From: Schizochytrium sp. CCTCC M209059
Lineage: Eukaryota > Sar > Bigyra > Thraustochytrida > Thraustochytriidae
Assembly: GCA_000818945.1 (NCBI GenBank)
Contig: KN805376.1
Span: 472,385 to 499,495 of the forward strand
Direction of reading: 5' to 3'
DNA: 27,111 nt
Shown: one piece after another, positions 7,542 to 20,898 of the stretch
Layout of the letters: every line of letters starts with the position of its first letter
How positions within the stretch are numbered: position 1 is the stretch's first letter
Notes under the pieces: generated by a model
What the model saw: only the letters and a program-made list of their open reading frames with translations
What the model was told of the DNA's origin: nothing
Database searches by the model: none
Translations under genes and position numbers: made by a program

Positions 7542-10500
7542 CAGACGTCTGAATGCGCAGCACCGGAGACGCGCGACCCGCAGCGTCGGCAGAGTCGGGC
7601 GCCTGCCAGTGCTGGTTTTCAGACTGGTTAATGTTAAAATCAGCGTCCATTTCCGTCGTATTTGTAATGGCATAGCGCAGCTTCTCCTCCATGATTTCGT
7701 CCGTAGAATACTTGGGCAGCGAGAGCGCGAAAAAGCACGTGTGCGCCTTCGGCAGCCACATGTCTGGGTTCTCACGAGGACCCTCGGCGACTGGGGCCTG
7801 AATCTTCAAGTGCTGCGGAAAGTCGTGCTTGGTCGCAGGAAGACGAGAGCGAGCCCATACGAATCGCAAGAACATCTGTCGCTGCTTGTTTGGAAATTTG
7901 CGAAGTACACGCCAAAAGGACTGAATATGCGGATCGGATTCGCAGAGATCATCGTCATACTCCGTACAACTCTGCAAAAGGTCGACGTCCAGCTCTGGAG
8001 CTCCGCAAATCTTGCGCTCAAGCTCTTCTGGCGTTAGCAAACTAAGCGCAGCTCGCGGTACAACAGATGCAAGGCCGTCGCGTAGTGCGGCCGTGCTTTG
8101 CTGCGCCTCACGTAGACGGGCATGCAACAGAGCCCGTATATAATCTTCGCAGTCCGCAGGATTTACCCGCAAGTGATGGCCACCTGGCACCAACTCCACG
8201 CGCGAGCCGTCACTTAGGGATGTGTTCCATCGTAGCTCCTCGCACATGGCCTCGAGATACGCCGGATCAGCCGTGCGAAGCTGCTCGACAAGAGCGACAG
8301 TGCTATGATCCACGTCTCTCAGGTCCTCGAGGACAACGGACTCGCCCACGAGTGGTTTCCACACGAGATTTGCAAGGTCAACATTGAGAAGGGCACGTGT
8401 TCGCATGGCAATGCCAAAGAGCTGACCCGAGAAATTGATCATTTCCAGCAAAAGGTGCGCTCCGCTGTCCTTTTTCCCACGCGCCATCGCACTCGGATCC
8501 GCGCCCTGACTCGGGTCGGGCCGCAAGACGTACTTTTCGCGATTCGCGCCAACCCCGTGCTGGCGATTCGGGCATGGGTGAAGAATCGGAAGCACGCATT
8601 GCATCTGCTGATTGTCCTTTTTGTCCTCGGCATCGTCGTCGCCGCCGCCGCCAACCCCAGACTCGGCGCCGTTCCCCAAGCCACCTCCCTCGCCAAGATC
8701 CTGGTCTGGATGTCCTTCTTCCGCTGCGCCATCCGGAGAAAGTGTTGTGGCCGTGAGCTCGCCCGACCATTGTGAAAACACCTCACGGTAGGGACCTCCA
8801 TAGTCGTCGACACCCTCACCCTCGAATTTTACCTTAAAGGTGCGGGCCTGGCCCTCGTCCATGGGGTGCGAGTAGGCGATGCGTAGAATGCGTGGCTCCA
8901 AAAAGTGAAGCTCGTCAAACGCCTGGCCAAAGAGCGAAAAGCTGAGTCGCGACTCCGAATCCGGGAGCGTTCGAGAAAACGCCGCCTTGGGCCGATTAAG
9001 CATGAGCTGCGGGAGCTCTTCCGGGTATTCGTAGTCGTCTTCAGCGCGCTTCGGCACCGTAGCGGAACGCTCGAGCAGACGCTCCAAAAGCTGTTTTTTA
9101 ACGTGCCAAAAGATGAGACCTCGAAAGTAGCTCAATTTCTGCGGCAGGCTTGCAAGAGCCCAATTGGGCCCCTCTGGGCCCGCTGTCGCCGCAGAGGTAT
9201 GTCCAGCAAGGTCCCCTTCGATAAGGATGACCGCTCTCGGGTCGGCTTGCATTTGCGCTGCAAACCACGGCAAAATAACCTCAAAGCGCTCATTTAGCGC
9301 CTTGAGAAGCGCAAAGCGGGCTGCAGCCTGCTCCAAATTTACCCTTGCGCGGCTTCGCAGCTGGAGTCCGGCAAGAACGTCCGTCGCAAAAGTATCGGGA
9401 CCTATTTCAAACGGACTGCAGCCTTTGCGCTCACAATACGCGCCGAGCTCCGCAACGAGGTCCCTGTCGACCTGAATAGCCGTTGCTGCCTCAAAAGCGT
9501 GAAGACTGGAGGAAAACGCTTCTTTGCTCATGGCCACGTTCACAATTGGTGACTGGATTTCCTCTTCGCTGAGAACCGTCAGTCGGTCATCGTCCAGTGA
9601 AATGGGCCAGGCCCCAGCGCTCTGCGCTTCGTCATAGGTCACCCACAATTGCGCATCATCTTCAGGGCCAAGGCCTACGACCGTGCCCGTGCCAAGGTGC
9701 GTTTGCACTTTTTGCAGCTTTCCAGGACGCTTCAAGCGCAAGTCCTTGCCAAGACGGGTCCATACACGCGTCGACTTCTGTGCCGCCCAGTCTTGGTGAG
9801 ATTCCCAGGCCGCGCCCTCTAAATCAGCGTCGACGGCGTAATTACCACTGAGAAATCGGTCCACAGTGCCGACTGCAGTCAATATGTCGTCGGTGAAGAC
9901 CGTAGTGGGCACGGCTGGGTCAGTGGTCACGTCGCGTCGGTACAGACTTTTCTTGACCAGGCTGATGACCTGTGAGCCCGAATAGAACGCAAAGGCGGGA
10001 TACAGAACACCTGTAAGACCATCGAGTGCGACCCCGAGGTCCTTGCCATTTCGAGCAAAGGCAAGCGTTCCGGCATCCATGTCAAGTGTGACCGAAAGCA
10101 CATCGCCTTGACCAAATCGATCGCCGTATATGCTCAGGCGATTCCGTTTGTGGTACAGAGCCCGGTCACCAATGTAACCCCATCCATGCTCGTCGCCACC
10201 GAGAAAGGTCTGCAGACAAGCCTTACGAGAAGCCACACCAACAAACAAATACGGCGAATCAGACTCGTCGATGCGAACTTGCCACGAATGCACGCCGCTA
10301 GAGTACCCACGTGTGGCAAGTACTGTGCTCCACGACTCAGTCGCCGCAAATCGCGCGCATAGTCCCTTGTCCGTGATACAAATGTTTGGCCCACAGTTAT
10401 ACGGGTCAAACTCAAAGGCTAGGCGATCCTTGGTTCTTGCCTTGTGCGAGGCAACCTTGGAGCGCTCCCCACTCTTAGTAAGCACGTAAAGTGCCACCTG

Positions 10501-13500
10501 ATACGTTGAACCAGCGCGCAGGCCCGTGAAGCGAAAGCTGCAGCCATTCATTTCCGTCACGCAAAACACCTTTTCATTGGCCTGCAGCACGATCTCGCTG
10601 TCGAACCCAGGATCCACATGCCATGCCACCTCAATGCATTCGCAGTCCGTAGAAGTCACGACAAAACTTCTCACGCCCGACGCCCCGGGCTGGTCATTTT
10701 CCTGGCTCGGCTTTGACTCCCCTGCAACCTCGCGACAGCATGGAGAGAGAATCAGCTCATGGCTCACCTCGTGTCGTTGTGCACAGGGTTCGCAAAGAAT
10801 AGCATCGCAGTCTGCACATTTCGCCGCACATGATGTCTCGAGGCAAGACGCACATGGAGTGTCCGCGAGTGACTCGGGCCCCGCACACATGTGCTCGGCA
10901 AGATCACCTCGGTAAGCTCTCTCCCCGAGCTCAAAGGTCTCAACATTGGCGAGGGAAAGGCGTGTCCCCGGAAGGACCTGTCTCATGAGACCAAGAACCT
11001 CCACCGCAGCCGAGAGAAACTTGGAGTAGAACACACGCTGGCCCTGCGCTTCGAGATTGGAACGCTTTTGGCTCACGGCAAAGAGACGCTGATATGGAAG
11101 CTCCCGGCAGAGTTCCGGAGTCTTTCGTAATACCTTGACGAGACTCTTGAGCGCCAGGCTCTTGAGAGGGAGATTTGGAGCACCCAAAAGCTTGGCGTAG
11201 CTTTTGAAGGCATTCTCTGACAAGGTCGCTTCGACGCCCTCATTTTGTAAAATGCCGAGCACCCACGTGTCGAACTCGACGCACGGAGCTCGCGCGAGCT
11301 GAAAGTCACTACAGCTGAGTTCGCGCATACCCCAAAGTTGCTCGACATGCTCCTCGCTTCGCGCAGCAGTCTCAAGATCGCGCAATACGAAATCAGTCAG
11401 GGTCTTGCCGAGCTTGCCATTGTGATCTTTGCGAAGAAGCTGCACCAGACTTGGCTTGAGAGCATCCATCATCAGTCGCAAAATACTCCCAGCTGCCGCG
11501 GCTGCACTGTTGAGCGCTTTCCGACCCTTGCGGTCCTCTTGTTGTTGATGGTGCGAATCCTTTGTAGCGTGCGGATCCATGCTACCCACGTCGGCGGGAA
11601 AGAGATCTTCTGCACTTCCTCCAAGTCGAGGATGCAGCATCTCCAGCTCAGCAGCAGACCCTGCACGCGGTGGAGTGATGGGTACAAGTCCGGGAAGGTT
11701 GGTTTCAATCAAGTGATCGAGCAAGGCAGGCATGAGCTGTGGTCCGCGGAAGAGCACGAGACGCAGAAACTTGGCAAAGTTGATCTCTTCACTGAGGAAG
11801 ACCTTGTCGAACTGCACATCTGCTGCCGGCCATTCACGCCAGCGTTGTAAAAGAAGGATCAGGCACGAACGAGCATACAGGATCGAGAGCTCTTCTTCAA
11901 GCTCGGCGCACAGCTTTTCGAGGTCCCCAAAATTGAGCAAGGCGATTTCGGATCGGAAGGTCTCGCGAGCGGCATCCTGTTTTGTACCTTCCGCATGCAC
12001 GCCATTGTATAGGCCAAGAGCGCCGCATTTGTAACCGTATCCATAGCTTGCGCAGGCGTCTGTACGAAAATGATCGTCCTCAAAGACGTCATCCCCAAAG
12101 GCCACCTCAAGCTGCTGAAAGGGCTCATCTATGCGTCTCAGGCTTGCTTTGGCGCGCTGCAGCCGACGACGCCGTCGTCGGCGCTCTTCATCCGCTTTCG
12201 GTGCCATCGCCTGCGCCGCCTGGACCACCTTTTCTTCAATAGGTTCGACGATGGGCATTTCGTCCAGAGAAAGACGAGAGTTCGTTGCGAGATGACCGCC
12301 TTGCTCCGTCGAGTGCACGGCCTGAACGTCGTCCTCGTCATACGTCTTGGACTCCATCAACGAGGGAGGGATGAGTTCGCTCAAGGGCGTTGAGCTTAGC
12401 ATGTCCAGGTTGTCTACGATCCATGTCGAAGCTGCAATGAGGTCATAACCTTGGATGCGAAGCGCAACCACGCACCATTCTTCTGGAAAACCCATGGCCA
12501 CTAGCTCGTCTACGAGGTACGAAGGAGGGTCATTACTGCTCGAAGGCGGCTCACCAGCAGCTCCTTCGCCATGAAGGCCCCCGGGAGAGACGTCGTTTGC
12601 GTTCGCGTTCGCGTTCGCGTTCGCATTCGCGCGTCGATGACCCGCGGCCCCATTTCCATTCTCTTCATCATTCTCTTCGTCGTCTTCATCATCCTCGTCT
12701 TCATCATCGTCATCATCATCGTCGTCTTCTTCCGAAGATGAGGTCAAACCCATATCATCACCGTCGAGGTCTGGGGCCGGGCCTCGGAGACTTGCTCGCA
12801 GCGCGTGAAGTCCTTGACTCTCGTTCAGGCCATCCTCCATCTCTCCGTCATCTGCCTCGTCGTCCTCGTCCTCGCTGTACATGAGCACAGCAACTTCATC
12901 GTCGACGTTGTCGCCATGGCCTTGATACGTCGCAGACTCAGCCTCCACGCGGGTTCCAAAGATACCTCCTAAATCAGGCGTCGATGAAGCAGGACGCTCC
13001 TCGTGGTCGGATGAGGGCATGCTCGTTGCCATTGAGGTCGATGGCTCCGAGGCGTGTTGGGCATGCCGAAGCGTATGCAGACGCTTGCGCAACTCTTCTG
13101 CACGAATCTCCATGCCCTCCATTGTGACAAAGCGCTTCTCGTTGAGGTTCCGCACTGCTAGCTTGAGCAGCGAGACCGCAATATTCTCGCCATGATCTGC
13201 TGTGCGCTCGAAAAGCTCCTCAAAGTTGCAATCGAGCGTCTGCAGAAGCTCGTGCAACACACGAAGCGTTCGGGCTCGACACTGCGCAAGAAGAACCGTC
13301 TTTGATCGTGTAGTTGTTGCATCCAATGGCACAACGAAAAGATGGCGCAGCAATCTGTAAAAAGAGTCCTCCAAAGTTGTTTCAGGGGAATGCTGCCTTT
13401 GGTTTGGCCGCTGCTGTTTCGACTCCCGGGACGAGTCATCTTTATTTACGTCCTGCGAGGAGCCATCGACCTTTACGCGTCGGCGTGGAGAGAGATTGGC

Positions 13501-16500
13501 AAAGGGCGATCCGAATTCGGGAATCGGAATAAGCTCTTCCGAATTCATACGCACAGCCTTCATTGAACGCTTATCCGCGGGGGGTGCAGACTCTCTCTGC
13601 TGAATGAGTTGCTGCTGAGCATGAATGAGTTGTTGCTGCTGCTGAGCCTGTTTCGGGTCCTCTGTGGACTCGTGGGCATCTTCGTCCTCGAGCATTGAGT
13701 CAATCCCTGATCGCTTTGGAGTCATGACAACGAGAGCGGACTTTGACGTTGCTTCGTCCCAGCCCACAACGGTGGCAGTGATGTCTGCATGTGTCATGGC
13801 AACGCGTCCGCCGACGCGAAGGCTCTCGTTGTGGCCGCCGAGCACAGCAAGGGTACCTACACTGCGAAGCGCGTGTACACTGCTGCTCTCGAATTCGACT
13901 GGTCTGTTCTCCTCGTTTTTGTGACGCTTGGGGCTGAAAAGGTGCGTGCTTATGTCCGACATGGCATCTTGCATTCGCGCACTCAGCATTGCGGACCACT
14001 CCTCGTTTGCAGAGAGGAGTCGCACAAGCATGACGAGCTCCGAGGCAAGGGCAAAACTATGGTGCGAGCTCGAGCCGCTCAAGGCAGATGGCTTGACCTC
14101 CACATCTCGCCGGCGCCAGCGACCCACGCTAGTATCGCATTCGAGACTTAGCCTTTTGTGTTTGTGCTTTGCATCTTTGTTCGCACCCGCAGCCGCCGCC
14201 GTCGAAGAGACCGTAGGCATTGTAGAAGAGGCATTCTTTTTAGTGACCTCATCCTTGGCCTCTGTCCGCGCGGTCTTTGACTCGTCATCGTCGCGCTCTT
14301 CGAGCGCAGGCGTCGTTGGCTCGGCCTGTTCCTTTGACTCTGCGTTCACCGTGCTTGAAGCACTCAGGGGCGGGGTTGGAGATTCCTTCGAGTGCCATAC
14401 GCCCACACCAATCTGCGCAAGCAAGTAATCGATAAAGTCTTCCCCCGTGTAAGACAGTCCGTCTTTGGCACGAATTAGAGGCGCCAAGACATGTGGAGCT
14501 ACCTCGCTTGGGTGCGTCGAGGGAAAAAGCACGCGCCAGAGACGCAAGACAGCCTGCTGTACACGAGGCGTTCCATAGCGAATAAGCCTTGCGTGGATAC
14601 GGAGCCAGCGGGGCATGACGAGGCTTTTGCGTCCAATCGCACTTTCCGTGAGCGTCTGCTGCAGGACCACAAGCTGGAAACAGTGACGATCGAGAACGCG
14701 CAAGTGCTGTGGGGGGCCTTGGTCAAACATCACATGCACATGAATTGGCGACAGCGCTCGTGTACGGTACTTGAGCTGCGCCACGTATCCTTCAAATCCG
14801 CTGAGCATGCGATCGAGATTGGGCTTACCAACGCAAATTGGCAATTGCGCGCTCTGCTCAGCAGACAATACGTGGGGCGAGGATGATTGTTGCTGGCCGT
14901 CCAGATCGCCATTGATAAAGAGCCGAAGTTTGCCCTGATCCATAACAATGGCCACATGGGTCCACGCGTTAAGGGGAACGGCGTCCTTTGAAACGATACG
15001 CTCCGTTTCATCGTCATCGATGCTGCTCCATAGCTCGAGACGGCTATCGAGATCACGGATCGTCAAAATTGGAGCTTGAACGCTCGCATTTCCTCGCATG
15101 ACGAGCACGCGATCGAGCCCCGAGGCTTGACGCTCTGGAAAGACCCAAAACGACAACGAGAACTCTTCGCGATCTTCTTCGTCGTACAACTCGTTGCTGG
15201 CGGCGCTCTGACCGCGCTTCGAATCAGCTGCTGCACTTGGCGGAGCGAGAACTAAGCCGCCGCCCACGCTGTTGACACGTGTTGGAGTTTTGACGAGCTC
15301 ATACGAGTGTTTGCTGCTGCTAGTGTTGCTGCTGGCATTGCTACCACCTGCACCGCCGTGGGCGCCGCCGCTGCCGCCGTGTTTCTCCTCTGCACCAGCA
15401 TCGGTACCACTCACCGCCTCATGGTGACCTGGTGTTGGTAACATCATTTCAAGACTAGCTTGCATTTCGGCGTACAAAACATCGAGCAGTGAAGCAAGTC
15501 TGCCGTCGCTGTTGCTCTCGTCGCCAATCTGTGCAAGTAACAGGCGAAAGAGCGTCCATGCGGCTCTTCCAATCTGTTTCTTGCGGCGTTTTTCCGAGTC
15601 AAGCGCCGCTTTACCTCCTGCGTTACCATTGCTGGAGCGACCTTGATGCTGCGAAAGTGAATGTTTGTCTTCCTCGCCCTGACGGTCCATCTCGCGGTCC
15701 ATCTGTAGCGCGTTTTGCAGCGTCTCCAAGAGACCGGTACTGCACAAGAGATCTGCATCAATTGGCCCAAGCGAAGTAGCCCAAGCGTCGAGAAGCAAAA
15801 GCCGCTCCTGTGCGCAGGCTTTACCATCTTCTCGCAGCGCGGATCGAAGTGCGTGGGCCAAGTCGGTGTACAATTGCACAAAGGATGCCTGCACCGCTGA
15901 GGAGGCTGCAGGTCCCGCCGCGCTGAGCCCAGACGCGGTATTGGTGACTGCATCATCACCTCTTGCGGATGATTTTCCACTACGCGAGCTGGTGTGTGCA
16001 GAATCCCCACTGCTTGCGCCGCCAGCGCCGTTGGGGTCTCCATTTTGGCTTTGCGAGCTGCCCGCCCCGGATGTCCCTACGCGGTCCTTGCCACAGATGA
16101 GCATTGAGGCAAGGTCTCCGGGAAGACGTAGCGACGGTGCAAGATGCCGCAAGACATCTGTGCGCGGCGAGACGAGTTCTGGAGTGGCGAGGAGACGGCG
16201 GAAAGAGTCGAGACCGCAAGTTCGCAAATAAGCGCGTCGGCAGTTGTTGATGATCATCCAAAAGAGCGCACCGAGGTCAAAGTATTGCTGCTGCATCAGC
16301 TGCTTCCGTCGCTTGGATGGCGAAGCGGGTTTCTTGGTTGGCGATGTTGGCGGCGCGCTCGGATCCGCAGCAACAGTGAGGTCTGTCGGACATTTAATGA
16401 AGCGAATGACCAGATGCACCATGCCATTGTCCGAGGTTGTGTTTGACAGAGCCTCCTTGCACTGGATACCCTCCCGAGTGAGACGCTTCCAGCGAATTGC

Positions 16501-17831
16501 CGTCCACACGGCGGCTCGCAACGTCTTCCAATGCGGGTTCTCAGTGCGGACGGCACCGGCTCGCACAGTCTTGGCCGCACTCGCACTACCAAAGAGAAGC
16601 AAAAACTGTGCACGCTTTAAGTACCCTGCGCAAAAAGCATGAAAAAGATTGTTGTCGTCGCTTGCTTGCGCGTCGTCGCTCGCACTGGCCATGAATTGTG
16701 AACGAAGTCGAACGAGATGCATGCGAACATCGGCGGCCGCGCGCCAACAATCCAGCACACGTGGGGGCGGTGTCGCAGCTGCGGCGTGAGCATCATGATT
16801 ATGCGCATAGAGAATGGCGTCCAACAATGCGCCAGTGTGCTTGAGCACCGCGGCAAAAATGCAAGCTTCCACCTTTTCCAATGCCGAAGCGTCGGCGCCT
16901 CCGTTTCCGCGACCCTGAATGAGAGTCACGTTGTAGGCGAAATTCGCTTTGGCATGGGCTGCGCGAATGGCATCAACAATGGGCTCTGTGCCTCGCTGAA
17001 TGCGCTGGACGAAGCGCAATTGCTCACCAAAGGAGAACATCTTGAACCAGTCTGAGCCGAGCTTGTGCGCACTCGAGCTACCCGATTTACGGTGCACACT
17101 GGCGCTTGGCGGTCGGTTCTTTTCACGGTCTGTCCAATGAACTCCACTTGTACCATTTGCGGCCATGTGAAGCATTGGAAGAATGCTGCTTTTGGGGGAG
17201 ACGCGCGAAATGACGCGCGCATCTAAACCGCCCTTGAATAGAGTCGCATCTCGCCATACCACGTACGATTCGCGGATCTCATCAGGACCGGGGATTTGCT
17301 CTAGCTGACGAGCTTCTCCTTCAACGTGCCCACCCACGAGCGTGGCAGCTAGCTTCCCACCAAGGCTTGCAAGCGCCTTTTCGAGCTGCAAAAGCCACGG
17401 CAAACTTGCCAGGGCCAAGGCCTCCTCGACACGCTTCTTTCTCGACTTGATTTTCGAGCCACCAAAGCGCTCCGATGCCAAACGGTACTCCTGATCAGCG
17501 GCAAGAAGTGGAGGCGATTTCTGCGCAGTCTGATCCACGACACGCAGCGTGTCAATGACTCGTGGCAGCAGACGCCTTGCAAAGTACGTGCGATCCGCAA
17601 AGAGCGACAATGCCATAATGAGAGAGGGGAGAACGCGCGCCACGACCGATTTCTGCGCGAGGGCGTCAAGATTCTCGGGTGTGACCACTGCAGCAAGTTC
17701 GTCGTTGGACTGACGCAGCACAAGTTCGGCATACCGGAGGAGACAGTCCCAAGCGGTAGAATTCGATGTCTCGAGGTTCCAAGCGAAAGAACCGCCCGTA
17801 TCGTCGCTGTTCGTCTCGTGCTGATCATGCG

Positions 17832-17875
<44 letters not shown>

Positions 17876-20858
17876 TGTGGCGGCTGCGCGTCTGTGACCG
17901 CAGATTCCGCCGAGTTCGTGTCCAGAGTGGACTCACGCGAGACTCCTGAGGATGAAGAAATCAGCGACGAGCTAGAAATGGATGACCCAAGTCCAGACAC
18001 TGCCGCAGCAAACTTATCGAGAAGGTCATCAAGGTACTGACCCGTGCGCGGAAGACCTTCAACGGAGCTCTCGGTCGGATGCGACGAGTTGGCCGCCCAG
18101 CTGAGAAGGTGCTTTTGCAGCGCCAGAAGGAGCTGTAGAAAACCGTTCGTGTTGACAGGATTACGCAGACCTGCAGAAATGGCACGCCCTGTCTCCGCCC
18201 CAATCTGCCTCACCAGACTCGAGAGAAGACTTGACAGCAGAGCCACCGAGGAGTCGTCCTCATTATGCTTGCTGAGCGAGCGAGCGCGTCCCGGCCGCGA
18301 CGACGAGGTTTCAGCTTCACTCGAGAACAGAATTGCTTGATACGGGATCATTGCCGAGACGAGCTCGTCATCGGCCAGACGGCGCAAAAGAGGTTCCAAC
18401 AGGTAGCGTTTGAGACCCCTGGAAAACACTGCAGGTGAAGAAGTGCGCTGGAACTTGAAAAGCGGGCTCCGGGGCGAGATGCGGGTTTCGAAGGGAAGTA
18501 TATCGTGCTGCTCCTGATGTTGCTGGCGTTGCTGATGTTGCTGCGCCACAGCACGACTCCGCGCGGCGAGTTGCTTGCGAAGTTCAGGAGCGCCGCCTCG
18601 GGAGAGGCTCTTCTCTTGCTCTCGTTCGAGGTCCTTTTCTTCCCTGGTCTCAGTCTCGCTCTCGCTCTTGCACTCTTCCTCGCGTTCGTCATTCTCGTCA
18701 TTCTCCGCCATGAGTGAGGCCAAAAGCTGTACTTGAAGCTCTTGTGTTGGGTAAAAGAGCTCAAGTCCCGTCATAAGCACCTCGGACGCGGTGGCCTGAG
18801 CCATCTCCGTATCGTGTCGACTCTTGAGACGCGGAGGGTTCTCGATCGTGTCAAGGGCGAACCGATGCACTTCATCGAGCGCGCGAACAAGGGACGATGG
18901 CTCGGACTCAAGGTTTTGCATTTCGTGCTGCAATCTCGGGCCTGCCCCGCTCCACAGAAGCTGCGCAAGGTTATTTCGCGTCAGTCGCAGCAGCGCAAGT
19001 GCCATATATGTCCAGCGCTCGCATCCAGGCTCGGAATGCAAGGCGTCAGCTTGCGAAGTGCAGAGACGGGCGAGGTAGACGAGCAGGACAAGAGTTCGCG
19101 GATCGCTGTCAATGCAAAAGGGAAGGTCACCTGGCGGCAACAAAGTCTGCATTCCCGCTGCATTGGATGCAGGGCGGATGTTCGCCGCAGCACTCGCATG
19201 GCCGCCAAGAGAGAGCGTACTTGGCACGGCCACATTTCTGCGATCCGTGGCGCGCGAAGCCGGATTTTCATCGAGCTCGGCTAGAGGGTCCAGCGCTGGG
19301 TATGCTCGCTGACCGCGCCATCGCTGCACACTTTCCTGTCGCCGTGCATGATACGATCCCATGCGATCGAGATTGTACAAGGTGTGAAACGCGAGCTCGA
19401 GAGGGGAAAGCAATTTGCGCCGCACAGCCAGCGCCTCGCGTTCTTGCATGACAAAGTCGCGAAGTTCGTGTTGCTCGGGTGTAAAAAGGAAGCTTTCGTC
19501 CTGGTCAAGGTGCTCCTTTTCGTCTGCATCTCGACCGCCCACGAGAACGAGGGTATGATAAAAGCCTGCGGCCACATCGGCTATACGAGATCCAGCAAAG
19601 GACTTGAGAGGCAAAGGCGAAGGTCGCTCGGGAGAGTCCCCACAGCCCAATTGGCCATGATTGTTGCGACCAAAGACGTACATGACATTGTTGTGGTCCA
19701 CGGCCACAGAGTGATAGCATCCAGCGGCAATGCGAACCACGCGAGTGGTGCTGCCGTCGAGGTCCTCGACTTCACGAGGACCGAAGACCTTTTGCGCCGT
19801 GGATCTAATGCCGAGCTGTCCATAGTCGTTTCGCCCGAAGGCCCAGAGTTTTCCCGTCGTGCTGAGCGCAATGGTATGGTAGTAGCCACAGCGAAGCTCT
19901 TTGATACAGTCGTCGCTTTCACGATCCATGGCTTTGCTGCCAAAAGCACGCACAATGGTCATGCGACGATGTGGTTCTGGAAGCTTCAGACCGAGCTGAC
20001 CGTAATCATTCTTTCCGCTGGCGTAGACGGACCCTGAGGCCAGGGCTACGATGGTGTGGTACTGCCCGCACGCGACTGAAACAACGTGTTCGCCTGTAGA
20101 GAGGGCGTCAATGCGCGCGGGCTCTTTGCGATCGAGCGTATCTCCATGGCCCAGTTGACCAAAGTCGTTGCGTCCAAAGGAAAAGACTTCTCCACTGTCC
20201 GTAGCCACGACGCTATGGTAATAGCTGCAGGACACGTAGCGTACCCTGCGGCCCGGGATGCCAAATCCGGGCACGAGCTGAGGAATGGATATCGAAGTCG
20301 TGTTTCCGTGCCCGAGCTGGCCTCGATAGTTGTAGCCAAACGAGTAAAGAGCTCCTTCCTGAGTTACACAAAGCGTGTGTTCACAGCCATTGTAGGCATG
20401 TACCTGAGCGACGTTCTTGTTATTCAGGAACTCAATGTTGGAGAGATGGGCTACACGGCCCGTGTTCCCTTGGCCGCATTGGCCATTGTCGTTGTAGCCG
20501 ACTGCATATACTTTTCCGCTCCTCGTGAGGACAATGGTGTGCTCATTGCCCGCGGCCACTTGAACGACGTCTTTGCCGTTCAAGACGCCTGCTTCCTTGG
20601 GTGCCTTTCGGGTGATTGTATCACCGTGGGCGAGCTCACCGTATGAGTTTTGACCAAAGCTCCATACTTCAACCTCTTCGGCCTTGGCGCCGAGCATGTG
20701 GGCCTTGAAAAGTTCTCGGGTGTCAACCTCAGACAGTTGCATCAGCTTTGACCACAGGTCGAGGGCGCGCAGTGACCCTGGCTGTACCTTTTGCGAACTT
20801 GATCGGCGCGCTTGTTCACGGATACGTCTTTCGCGTGGAGATCTCTGCTCCTCGACCT

Positions 20859-20898
<40 letters not shown>

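Noticed and set aside
12597..12884. Arg/Ser/His-rich plus-strand frame resembling an RS-domain protein
   Set aside because: It is the antisense shadow of the Ala-Asn and acidic tracts of the HERC1-like gene.
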